Assembly: GCA_023653785.1 (NCBI GenBank)
Contig: JAMKCH010022357.1
Coordinates: 1 to 64,000, forward strand
DNA from: Ophioderma brevispina
Taxonomy: Eukaryota > Echinodermata > Ophiuroidea > Amphilepidida > Ophiodermatidae
Direction: 5' to 3'
Length of the DNA: 64,000 nt
The notes beneath the pieces are model-generated. The model had not been told where the DNA came from, did not search any database, and saw only the letters and a list, made by a program, of their open reading frames with translations. This document shows positions 1 through 10,000 of this stretch, piece by piece. How positions within the stretch are numbered: position 1 is the stretch's first letter; every line of letters starts with the position of its first letter. The translations under genes were made by a program, and so were the position numbers.

Positions 1-420
1 CTTCCTTGGTCAGCGGTAAATCGTTCTAGATTATTAACAAAACTCTTGGGTGAAAAGTCACGTAGCCGGGCCACGGCAGCGAGATTTTTCCATTAGCGGA
101 CCACTTCATTGGACAGCTTAAAAGCCCCCTAGATCTACTAAGCGAACGTTGGGTGAAATGTCACGTACGTAGCCATTTCAAAAATGAACTAAGTCCAGAG
201 CGGACTGCTTCCTTCTTCAGCGAAAGTCGCCCTAGATCTTTCGGTGAAAAGTCACCTAGCCCGGCCACGGCATGTAGACTTTTCAAAAAAATAAACTAAG
301 TCCAGAGCGGACCGCTTCCTTGGTCTTCACCTGGAAGTGGCCGGTGGACTTAAGAGGAGCGGTCTCGCTGAATGCTAGTTCAAAAAACGACTAAGTATCA
401 AAAAATTACTAAGTCAGGGT
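1..420. repeat. Irregular diverged repeats
   Basis: Two phrases recur. The stretch around 185-213 (ACTAAGTCCAGAGCGGAC) returns at 294-325, and the stretch around 50-80 (GGTGAAAAGTCAC followed by a GGCCACGGCA motif) returns at 241-272. The copies are imperfect and unevenly spaced, so this looks like the edge of a diverged tandem or dispersed repeat cut by the window start. No coding frame is supported. Confidence 0.55.
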
Positions 421-497
421 AGGGGGCGCCCTACTCGAAATCTCAATCGTCAGGTTCCATCAACGTGGAAAATTTCCTAGTACGGAGTTAGGTACGT

Positions 498-502
<5 letters not shown>

Positions 503-552
<50 letters not shown>

Positions 553-567
553 GGAGGATATATATAT
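503..567. repeat. AT microsatellite
   Basis: A nearly pure alternating AT tract (503-551), a short CGGAGG interruption, then a further TA run to 567. Simple sequence; no gene. Confidence 0.95.
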
Positions 568-2397
568 ACTCATTTTATGGTTGTTCTAAACCCCGCGTGC
601 AAAGTACGATTTAAACGTTTTTTGTATGATATTATAAAGCCCAATGCAGTAGCTTGAATATAAAAATACAAGAAAATCAACCAAAGCAGACTTTAAAAAA
701 CAAAAAAACAAAAACAAAACAAAAAAAAAATAAATAAAAATAAACAAAACAAAAACAAATATATGTTTTGGTGAATTATCTTAGTACAATAAAGATTAGA
801 ATTCTTCAATACTACCTACCCTATATTGTGATCTGTCGCTTCGTTTGAATTTCTTATTTCGCTGCATAAATTCACACAAAAACAAATAATAATGTTGTTA
901 ATTACACGTCATACGACTAATACAAATTTATTCAGTATTATCATCTCAGCATCACAAGTTACAAAACGATTCGCCAACTAAAAATTACGGATGACTATAG
1001 AGCTGTAACGAAAACGCTAAAATATAAAGAAAGCAACAATAACAAAAATAAACAAAGAAACAGCAACAAACATACAGCAATATATTTTAAAAAGACACTT
1101 GTGTTTAGTAGGTATCACATTAACTGCACAAACAGGACAACTTGTACGGATAGAACAGTGTTAGGGCAAAGAGTAAAAGAAAGAGAAAGCTGAGAAAAAA
1201 AGATTTGAGTAAAGTAATGAGAATGATAGAAGCGGAGAGCAGAAACTGGGTGAGAAAAGATGTGAAGCGCTTTAAAATGTGATATTACAAAATCACTATA
1301 CAAGCCATTTTGCAAACAATGCTTTTATGTCTCATATTTCGCAATATAAAGTCATTGTTTACAATATCAGAACTTATTAGCGTAGTGGGTGAAAGAAGTT
1401 GAAGTTTAGTTTCAGTCTGTTTCTTCATAACACATACGTGGTATACGTATTTTGACCACACTTTTGCACTTTTACACGGGTATCACATATATGTCAAGGC
1501 ATGTCTGTTTTTTCCCGATTAAAGGTTTTCCGCTAAATACAATGTTCTAAAGTTTCTTTACTCTATTTAACGTCTCATTTCGAAAGAGCATTTTGAGAAA
1601 GTTCTTTTCCCTTGTAATCTGCTTCTTGAGAAATCTAACAACCCCAGTCAGGTACGTACAGAGTGTCCTCCAAAACGCAACACTTTGGTGTGCCAAAATA
1701 ATTCGTAATAGTAATTCATATCCTACAAAAAAAAATCTCCTCCTGTCACTTTAAGGAGAACACAATGGTAAATGCTGCGATGAATAGGTTAGTGGATTTT
1801 AAGACTTGTAACTAACTGTATCTGCTATAGCTGCGAACGAACGCCGTAGCGTTGCTACATAAACTAGTGTACGACAAATATACAGAAATGTCCAAATGTC
1901 AACAGGTACCGCCGATTTGTTAAAATCAAGTCGCAATCTGGTTGAAAACGGACTTTAAATGACCATTTTACCTTAAATGCGCGCAAAGCGTGCGACGATT
2001 TTTTTTACATCCATTGCTTAAATCGATCTAGGGCAAGTTTATACATGACAACCTTAAAGCGGTATAGCCCCATAGTGGTTCAAGGTGACCCTAGGGGGTA
2101 AATGCTCAGATGTTGTTGAAAGTGGTATCAAATGATTCATCTTCTCATACTGAAGGAGGAAATGCATTTTAACCCATTTGGTGATGTTACTATTGCAACA
2201 CCCATAGACCATGTAGACCCTTGATACATTTTGCTATGTAATTAGCCAAGCAAATGTCGCACACTGTAAAATAGTACTCTTTTGATCTTTGTCATCAGTT
2301 TCAACAATATCTGAGAATCCGGTAAATTTTACCCCATAATGACGTTGAATCATTATGGGGCTATACCGCGTTAACTAAAGGTTGGAACCTAGACAAG
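568..2397. other. Non-coding stretch, no gene seen
   Basis: AT-rich sequence with an A-rich low-complexity patch at about 693-765. Open frames here are short, low in complexity and without recognisable motifs. Nothing else supported. Confidence 0.6.
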
Positions 2398-2406
2398 ATA
2401 TATATA

Positions 2407-2454
<48 letters not shown>

Positions 2455-2466
2455 ATATATATATAT
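2398..2466. repeat. TA microsatellite at the PLE 5' border
   Basis: Alternating TA run with two small interruptions. It directly abuts the perfect palindrome and first direct repeat of the Penelope-like element, so the element probably inserted in or next to a TA tract. Confidence 0.9.
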
Positions 2467-2496
2467 GAGTTGACAAAACGCGCGTTTTGTCAACTC
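2467..2496. repeat. Perfect 30-nt palindrome at PLE 5' boundary
   Basis: Positions 2467-2481 are the exact reverse complement of 2482-2496, centred on a CGCGCG core. It lies between the TA microsatellite and the first direct repeat of PLE-1. The related right-hand junction (about 5021-5040) keeps only the CGCGTT and GTCAAC half. It may mark the meeting point of two inverted element ends. Confidence 0.85.
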
Positions 2497-2622
2497 CTAG
2501 CCTGGTGGAGAATGTTTCAGTTCATAACACCTGATGAGTGTGGCGTAAGCCACACGAAACAAATTTGTAGTGTTTCGATCATGGAATAAAAAAGGGACAG
2601 AATAATTTTTATAATTTATATT
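2481..2622 (+). repeat. PLE-1 left pLTR
   Basis: Direct repeat matching 5021-5163 at most positions, including AGCCTGGTG, GAATGTTTCAGT, the hammerhead core and AAAAAAGGGACAGAATAATTT. It precedes the coding remnant and is the better preserved copy. Confidence 0.85.
2526..2574 (+). ncRNA. Hammerhead ribozyme, left pLTR copy
   Basis: All hammerhead elements can be read directly. Stem I pairs AACAC (2526-2530) with GTGTT (2570-2574). The CTGATGA box is 2531-2537. Stem II is seven perfect pairs, GTGTGGC (2538-2544) with GCCACAC (2549-2555), closed by a GTAA loop. GAAA is 2556-2559. Stem III is CAAA/TTTG (2560-2567) with no loop of its own, followed by the TA cleavage dinucleotide, so scission is expected after 2569. 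Very short stem III is known in PLE hammerheads, which are thought to act as dimers. Its likely job is to self-cleave multimeric element RNA. Activity is inferred. Confidence 0.9.
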
Positions 2623-2681
2623 AGCTCTACTTCATTAGTATCGAGCACTCTGTCATATGCGATCTGAATCTATTGCTGTAA

Positions 2682-4690
2682 TTGAATATATGCTCCTTCA
2701 TTGTTGAGCACTCTCAGATCAATATGGAACGTCTGAACCTGGGATATTCGACAAATACTACCTCTACGCATCATAAAGACTACTTTGAAATGCTTGAAAT
2801 CGAGAAGAAAACAGAAGCTCTTTTGAGAAGAATGATATGGAAGGCTTTCTTCCTGAATCGAGGCGCAAACCGCACCAAAGAAACGTCGGATTCCATACCA
2901 CAAACTCACCAAGCCGATTCGAGCTCCACTTATTTTGAGAACAGAATTTGCACCTCATCCAACACGTTGCATTCAAGAACCAGCGCTGTGATTTTCAAAG
3001 GAAACTTTCGCAAAAATGTCAAAGGCCTAAAGAAAAACGACAAGACTCTCCTCGTACCTGCTGACAAAACTACAAATTTCCCTACTTCTGGAACCCGCGA
3101 CCTACAACGAACTTTTGGAAAACAACGTACCCAATATTATAAGAAGCGCCCATGAATGCCATCGCCCATATAACCTTCCGAATATAAAAAATCGCCGCAA
3201 GCCTCGACCTATCAGACAGAATTGACTGCATGCCGAAAAGAATGCTTCGTGACTATGAAAGACCACAAACCGAACTTTGCCAACCGCCCGACATGCCTTT
3301 AATCAACTCATTCAAATCCGAGATCGTTTCCTTAAGTAAAACAGATCCTGACATGAATTACAGTAAAGTAATCAGATCAACCAAACTGAATCAACGGAAG
3401 AGTACCTCTTCAGTTACGGTACAAAGACCTCCCAAACAAACCTGATCATTCATTCACCTGTTTCGATATCGTTGAGTTCTACCCATCGATCTCGGAAGAA
3501 CTTCTTAGGAAATCACTCAATTGCATCAGAAATTTTGACACAATAACAGATGAGGAATAACCATCATATTCAAACCAAAAAGTGTCGGTAGTCATTCACA
3601 CAACCATGACGCATGGTGTAAAGCGCACTCTACGTCCTGTTCGACGTCCACGATGGTAGCTATGACTTCGCGGAAACGTGGGAACTTGTAGGTGCATATC
3701 TTTGTAGCGGAACTAGTGTCGAACTGCCCGACAAATACAGAAACTATGTTGGCCTATACAGGGATGACGGCCTATCGGTTTCGATGATCACCAAGACATA
3801 TCTAAATGATCAAGAAACAATTTGTAAGGTCTTTAAAGACAATACCTAAAGATAACCATTGAAGCAAACAGACAACATTCATTACCTTGACGTCACATTT
3901 GATCTAAGAACGAGTGCATTCGGACCATGCACTAGCCAATAACTAACCTTTGACGTGCACCAACGTAGCAACCACCCGAACGAACCTTTGTACGTGCCAC
4001 AACGTAGCAACCACCCCCGTTCATTATCAAGAAGATTCCGTTGGAATCCACCCAAGACTTTCCAAGCATAGCTTCCTACAAGGGCGCATTCGAACAGCCA
4101 CAGAAAAACCATACCAGACCGCACTCTCGTAATAGCGGCTAATGACCATCAGCTATCTTCATGGAATCAACCCAAGAAGAAACGCCAGCGCAATCGGCAG
4201 ATAATATGGTATAACCCACTACAACGCCACGTCGCGACCATAGAGGTGCCAAATTTTTGCAACTGCTTAAGAATGCTTTCCTGAAGGGCAACGCGCTTCA
4301 GGAAAATTCAACCGCAACACCATAAAACTGAGCTATAATAGTTGCATGCCGAACATGAAACCCATCATAGCATCCCAAAGCAAACTGTTCTGAAAAGAAC
4401 ATGAGAAGATCACCAAACCCAAAGATCCAGAATGCAACTGAGCCGCGAGAAGACAAATGCCCACTAGCTGGCAAATTGCCGCACCGAATGTCTTGTCTAT
4501 CAATCCACCTCACAAAGAAGGATCCCGGGGAAACGCGAAGCAGATGTCGGACTAACTGAAACCAGTTCAAAACCAGATAGCAGGAACCATGCAAACTCGT
4601 TCGAAATTAATCGTACCGGAAGCACAGAACTGAGCAAACACATCTGGAGCTTGAAACACTAATCCAATATACAACAATTCTCAATTACTT
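2682..4690 (+). pseudogene. PLE-1 reverse transcriptase / GIY-YIG ORF, decayed
   Basis: Joined over several frameshifts and stops, the plus strand shows the usual order of a PLE polyprotein. There is an N-terminal region with a RRMIWKAFF motif (about 2830-2855), then LLVPADKTTN (3049-3078). A KDHKPNF-like segment follows (about 3255-3290), next NPFKSEI (3304-3330), then FDIVEFYPSISEELLRKSL (about 3462-3520). The YRDD box sits in GLYRDDGLSV (3751-3780), followed by YLDVTFDLR (about 3880-3908). A CPLAG segment (about 4450-4480) and STELSKHIWSLK (about 4620-4658) mark the C-terminal nuclease region. The live protein would reverse transcribe element RNA and nick target DNA. No long frame survives, so this copy is dead. 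Confidence 0.8.
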
Positions 4691-5020
4691 GGATAATTCT
4701 CAAACATGTAGCCGTACTCCAACATCACAAAAAGATGTAATCTGTGCGTGCATGAGAAATTCATAATAATATCCACCCACTGACCTATGCTCACTAAACA
4801 GAAGAAACGAACTTGTGAGCAAATGTAGAAACGAGAAAGTTTTCCCTCAGCAATAATTATTTTAGGCATTTAGTCCTATTTTTTTTTTTATACACATCTG
4901 TAATGCGCGAATCCTGAAAACACGTTTCCACCAGGCACTGTCGCGCACAATCAAGTGTGCCGCTGCGCATCATCGCACGCGCTTAAGCTCCGCCTACACG
5001 CCGCGCACAATCTCCCCATC

Positions 5021-5163
5021 GCGCGTTGTTGTCAACCCTAGCCTGGTGTAGAATGTTTCAGTGCATAACACCTGATGAGTGTGGCGTCAGCCCACGAAAC
5101 AACTTTGTAGTGTTGTCCGATCAGCATAAAAAAGGGACAGAATAATTTCTAATTTATATATAT
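5021..5163 (+). repeat. PLE-1 right pLTR
   Basis: Second copy of the direct repeat, after the GIY-YIG remnant. It differs from the left copy by scattered substitutions and small indels, including a lost A in ribozyme stem II and a mismatch in stem III. Confidence 0.85.
5067..5114 (+). ncRNA. Hammerhead ribozyme, right pLTR copy (mutated)
   Basis: Same layout as the left copy: stem I AACAC/GTGTT, CTGATGA at 5072-5078, GAAA at 5096-5099 and TA at 5108-5109. Stem II has lost one base on its 3' strand and keeps six pairs with a bulged T. Stem III has a C-T mismatch (CAAC against TTTG). Cleavage is probably weaker than in the left copy, or lost. Confidence 0.8.
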
Positions 5164-5164
5164 T

Positions 5165-7300
5165 ATTAAAGGACTTGGTAGTTGACTAATACATTGTTGT
5201 TTACAACGTTGTTTCATAATGCCAGCCTTGCAAGCTAGGCCAACCTCCAATCATCAGAACAAAATGCAAAGTGAAGATGCACATAAGTTTCCAAATAAAC
5301 AGTCATACAGATTACATAACATTGTAAGAAGTAGGCAAGTAAAGTTCGAGTGGCAGACATATTGATTACTTATGGTTGACCAAGATATGCTTCTTCTGTG
5401 TCTACAAGTGTTTATATTCATTCCATTTTGTTCAGAAGAAAGGTTGGGTTTGAAATATAATGCGGTATTTCTCCCCTCTAGACACAGCTCATAGTTTGCT
5501 GGTAGTTGAGTAGGCTTTGGCCTTACTAATTAATTTTCACTCGATTGAATAAGATATATTCTTGTCCTTTAAGTCCCAATATTGTTCACTAATTTTGTCG
5601 CATGCCCTTTGTCACTATTGTTAAAAGCGGCCATGTGTTTGTGAACCTTGTTTTGAAGAGTTTGCTGTTAGTCCTATGCTGTGTATTATTTGTTCACATT
5701 GGCCAATGCACAATACACTTAGTTGACGGTATCCTGTTCACGATTTTTTGTGTAAACTATGTCCGGTGGGAAGCACTTATCTAGCAAATTACGAATTTTC
5801 TTCCAATGTTTGTTGACAACGCTAGCGCTGAATGTCGGGTTAAACCAAGTTATCTTTCTTGAACGCTGCCCGTTTTTTTAGTGTCGCTATTTTGAGTATG
5901 CTGTTTTTCTGAATGCAGGTGTTCACGTGTATGCCGCTTTTTTCCAATGCTTCTCTTGATATGGTGGGGTTGCTGACTTGAAGGCTTGTTTCGTTGGAAG
6001 AAATTTGGTGAGACGTTTGTGTTGATGCCTGTCAGGTATGCTCTTGATTATGCGTGGTGGGTGGTTCTGTCTTTATGGACGTAGAACGTGGAATGTTGTT
6101 TTTCCTTCATGTTAAGGTCGATATATCCTTTGCGGTAAGTCGAGAGTGATGTCTAGGTATCTACAGTTTCTTGTTGGCTTTCGATTTGAGTTTAAGGCTG
6201 TTTTCTGGAGAATACTTTTCAGAGCTCTTTCTTGATGTTTTCGACTTGTCTTGGTGTTTTTCTGCAAATGGCGAGACCATCGCGCGATAACAACGACGTT
6301 GAGATCAATATCTGTAGTTCGACGCAAGTACAGCAGACAAGTTCACAAGTTCGCTTCCATCGAGCTACCCATTGTTACCAAACTCAAATTTCCACGCTGT
6401 GCCATTGGGGTTTGGTTGTTGTAGAGTAGTGATTTCTTGTCCTGGAATATAATCGCTTTTCCTCGTCTGTGATGTCATCGTAAGCGGATGCAAAATCCAA
6501 GGCATTTGATAAAAGATCTTCAGTATTGATGGGTAAAAGTCACAAACGTCGAAGCAAATGAAAGAATGGTTGGGCGCTTATCTTGTATATCTGTGTACCA
6601 CGAGATGACCTCACGGTTGTTTTTTGCCTTGTTACGTTTGTAGCTTTACTAACTTTAGAATTTAATGCTTTCCAGATCTGTTTTTGCTGATTTTACCGAT
6701 CTCTGGTTTGGATGGATTTATGAGTCTGCACTTGCGGGTTGTTGTTTTGAAGTTTGGTGTGTGGTCTTTCCTGGGTTAAAATGCGTCGTTTTTTGCTGTT
6801 GTCATACTATTCTATCTTCGAGCTCCGAGTTTCATAGCGATGTTTTTGTCCGCGTTTGTATAGTTCTTTTCAGCTGATGCAGGTGATTTCTTGTAGTCCT
6901 TGGTTATATTTTTGCCAAGTAACTCATGTATATGTTTTCCGGTTTCACTTTATAAAAAGTTAGTAGTTTTATTATCTGCTGGAACGAACATTGTGTCGTC
7001 TTTTTATGTTTTCAATGTCCGTAGATAGCTGCTTTTGAAACAGTTGTTCACATTTTTGGAATTCAACGTTTGTATTTGTTTAACCTACAATCTTCAAATT
7101 CCTTTAGCTCGGGTAACCGTGCGGCTGAGACTTTGTAGAACGGAATCCGAATGTTCCTTGTTTTGAGAGGAAAGCGTCGGGGTTGGAGGAGAATTGTTCT
7201 CCATCTGATGTTTTTCAAGAACTTCTCTTGTTTGTTGATTAGACATGTTAAGTAATCCTTTTTGCCTGGTATCGGTATGTTTTTAGGAGAAAATTCTTTA
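5165..7300 (-). mobile_element. Penelope-like element PLE-2, decayed, minus strand
   Basis: Minus-strand remnants of the same PLE coding order. An N-terminal segment (about 7060-7300) contains PGKKDYLTCL and a FLKNIRW motif aligning with RRMIW in PLE-1. A block with SNALDFASAYDDITDEE and SLLYNN lies at about 6360-6520. A broken catalytic box reads SRDG instead of YRDD (about 6280-6300). RYLDITLDL lies at about 6140-6165, and a C-terminal HATKLVNNIG segment at about 5560-5600. Several stops and frameshifts make it non-functional. Its 3' portion (5165-5790) is inverted relative to 7300-8090. No hammerhead was found with this copy. Confidence 0.7.
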
Positions 7301-8090
7301 ATATTTGCTAGATAAGTTGCTTCCCACCTCCTTCCATAGTTTACACAAACTCTTGAACAGGAATACGTCAAATTACGTTTATTGTGCATGCCCAATGTGA
7401 AACAAATATAACAGCACACACAAACCTATTTGCGCAAAGCTGAACCTTTCAAATCGGAAGTAAAACTTTGTAATTGTAAAGTGAAGCTTGATTGCCCCAT
7501 ACAAACAAATCTTTAGCAACTGGTATGTTTTATACCAAAGCAACTGAAACCCGCTGTGACAATTCTCATAAGGAAACTTAATCGGACTAACAGCAACTCG
7601 TTCAAAACAAAGAGTCAACAACCAAATGCCAGCTTTAACCATAGTGACAAAAGGCATGCGACACCATTCAGTGACCATATTTGGACTAAGTACAAGAATA
7701 TATCTTATTCAATCGAGTGGAAATTAATTAGTCAGGCCAAGGGCCTACTCAACTACCAGCAAACTATGTAGACTCTGTCTAAGGAGAAATACCTCCTTAA
7801 TAATATTTCAACCCAACCTTTCTTCACTGAACAAAGGACTGAACTATTAAAACACTTGTGACACAGGAAGGAGCATCTCTTGGTCAACTATAAGTAACCA
7901 ATATGTTCCACTCTGAACTTTAATGGCCTACTTATACAATGTTTGTAATCTTTATGCCTGTTTATTAACCTAATGTGAATAACCTTTCAATTTGCCTTTT
8001 TGTTCGGATGAGTGGGGTTGGCCGCGCTTGCTAGGCTGCCTATCATGAACAACGTTGTTAAACAGCAATGTATTAGTCACTATCATCTTG
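7300..8090 (+). mobile_element. PLE-3, 3' fragment in opposite orientation
   Basis: The plus strand encodes only the PLE C-terminus. It has an LLNRNTSNYVYC segment near 7340, then SDKRHATPFSDHIW and YSIEWKLISQAK (about 7640-7745). A CRLCLRRNT segment follows near 7770-7800. These match the end of the GIY-YIG region. The fragment is an inverted copy of 5165-5790 with many substitutions. It abuts the N-terminal region of PLE-2, giving a head-to-head pair with about 0.6-0.8 kb inverted ends. Only the 3' part is present, as expected from 5'-truncated reverse transcription. Confidence 0.7.
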
Positions 8091-9934
8091 CCATTTTAAT
8101 AATGATTTACGCTCCCTTCTGGTTGAGCCACTTACTTGTGGGATGATTTACCCTCGTGGATTTCTAATAATTATATATTATATATATATATATTAGATAT
8201 TTCTAGATGCGTAGTAATAAAGGACACAACATTAATGTACATTATACACCAATCTGACTCGATTTTCACAAATTTCACCCTGTCAGTAACATCATCCCCA
8301 TCCCCCCCGCCTCCTTTCAAGAAGGGGCAACAGTCTGCAAAATTGTAACCCATCATTTTCCTCACAGTATGGTCCTTACTGAATGGCAAAATAGCAGAAC
8401 ATCAGTTTTAGGCAAACAAAATCCTACGGGAACGTTTATACCAACCACAATATATGTTCAAAACTTATAAAAATATTGCATGGAGTATATAGATTATTAT
8501 TGTTCATTTTTCATTGCATTCGGATGAAATACATTTGTATGCCTTCACAAAGTAGAATGAACGCAATAGATTTCAGTATTCATCGTTTACTTTATGATGT
8601 TGTTAACGTACATTTTATTTCATAATTAAATAATATGTTACCAGATTGTGCTGATCTAGTCCAAATAATATTATCATATTTAAACACATTCGTTTTGCAA
8701 CAATTGTGTGTGTCGTACTAAGATTTGTATTTGCTCATCTTGTGTGTACTTCAGTGTCACATCTGTCAAAAATAAGTCCTGTAAATTATTAGGCCTTGTT
8801 GCGTATTTATATTAAGTCTCAAACTTATTGCGTGATGTTTCTCAAGGAGTCCTTAACAGGTTAGGTCGTGTTTCCAACTGAATCCAACAATACAACATTG
8901 ATGTGTTAGTTTTAACATACTAGTGGTGTCTGTCGCTCCTCGACTACCAACCCGTGATTGTTAGATCAATTTCCAAAACGCCGTGCTAGTAATGTCCGCG
9001 CTGGGGCCATCTCCAGGAAAATATTATTAAACACTCATACTATTGGCTAGTTTAAAGTGTTGTCGGGTGTTTGGTACACTCTGTAAGTCCAAGATTGAAG
9101 GGGAGAGATTGATCGAATGTGTTTTATGAGTGGCTAAAACATAGCCACTACTAGATGTCCACGATTCCCCAAAGCCCAAATCATGTTTTACCCCAGCTAT
9201 TTTTTTATATGAAATCAGATTTTTGAAATATATAAAACGATGGCCAACTTTCCGATTTCCCGCCCGCCCACACTTTCGAATCGGGATAACAAAATGCTGT
9301 TTTATGGTCTTACGTTTAAATTGGGTGGTTGAAATTCAGCAGATTCATCCAGGTGGCCACCTTGTTTTTGAAGAAAATTTGAACACGTTTCATATCTATA
9401 TTCTATGAGCTTAAGTACCCAACAAAACCTTTAAAGTATCCAATCAGATTTTAGAGAAGAATACGTCTTAGAATAATACTGCTGACTTAAATTACCTGTT
9501 TACCCCCAACAAAACGAGATGATAAAACACAAGTTGACGATCAGATCACTTATTCCAGCACCAATAAATATATAGATCGATCAACAAAGTCTCAGTATCA
9601 TATTAATCATTTATAGAGAGGACTGTGCTTCTAGGATATACTGTCATTAAAATGACCAGTCATGACCCCTTATGTGGCTACTTAGGAATTGACTTCAATA
9701 AACTAACTACAGACAATAATGATTCTTTAAACCCTCATCTACCTGAGCCATTGTTGGGAAAAAAAAAATCCCGAGGGAAACTACACTTACATCACTTTTG
9801 GGGGAGCGTAATCGGCTGAATCTGGACGAGCTACCTGTTTTCTAAGAAAATACCAGCATTTACTGGTAGAGTACATCATTAATCCACTAACATCCTCTGT
9901 AGCGGTATAGCAAATTGAAAGGAGGGGCACCTCG
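8091..9934. other. Intergenic or 3' flank of TRPC gene
   Basis: No coding exon recognised. A short diverged stretch around 8939-8990 (CTACCAACCC, then CGCCGTGCTAGTAAT) resembles the tRNA-like head at 17.6 kb. At 9729-9750 TTTAAACCCTCATCTACCTGAG resembles one end of the TTAA-target MITE family B, without a recognisable partner end. Any downstream TRPC 3' UTR would lie here but no poly(A) signal can be assigned with confidence. Confidence 0.45.
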
Positions 9935-10000
9935 TCACTGTCTTGAAGAACACCCAACCACATGGCGGAGACGAAATTTCCATTCAACCTCGGCATTTTC
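9935..10000 (-). CDS. TRPC exon: TRP box (EWKF), possibly last exon
   Basis: Starts after TTTTGTAG in phase 0 with ENAEVEWKFRLRHVV, matching the TRPC TRP-box segment that normally reads DxEWKFARxKLW. Reading on, it stops at TGA (9935-9937) after 21 codons. Either the protein ends there, which would remove the usual C-terminal coiled coil and calmodulin/IP3-receptor region, or a donor lies within about 9950-9962 (GTGGTT, GTTGGG and GTGTTC are all weak). The 3' boundary is therefore uncertain. No later TRPC exon was recognised in 1-9934. Confidence 0.75.
   Translation of the reverse strand, partial: ENAEVEWKFRLRHVVGCSSRQ

Larger units (their letters stand above)
2481..5163 (+). mobile_element. 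Penelope-like retroelement PLE-1, with flanking pLTRs
   Basis: A decayed Penelope-like element lying between two direct repeats of about 140 bp (2481-2622 and 5021-5163). The plus strand between them encodes, with frameshifts, a reverse transcriptase with a YRDD box, then a cysteine-containing CPLxG segment and a GIY-YIG-type C-terminus. Each direct repeat contains a hammerhead ribozyme. LTR-like direct repeats, a GIY-YIG nuclease and hammerhead motifs are known marks of PLEs. The two predicted cleavage sites are 2,540 bp apart, which I infer to be the unit RNA length. The element lies downstream of, and outside, the TRPC exons. Confidence 0.8.
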
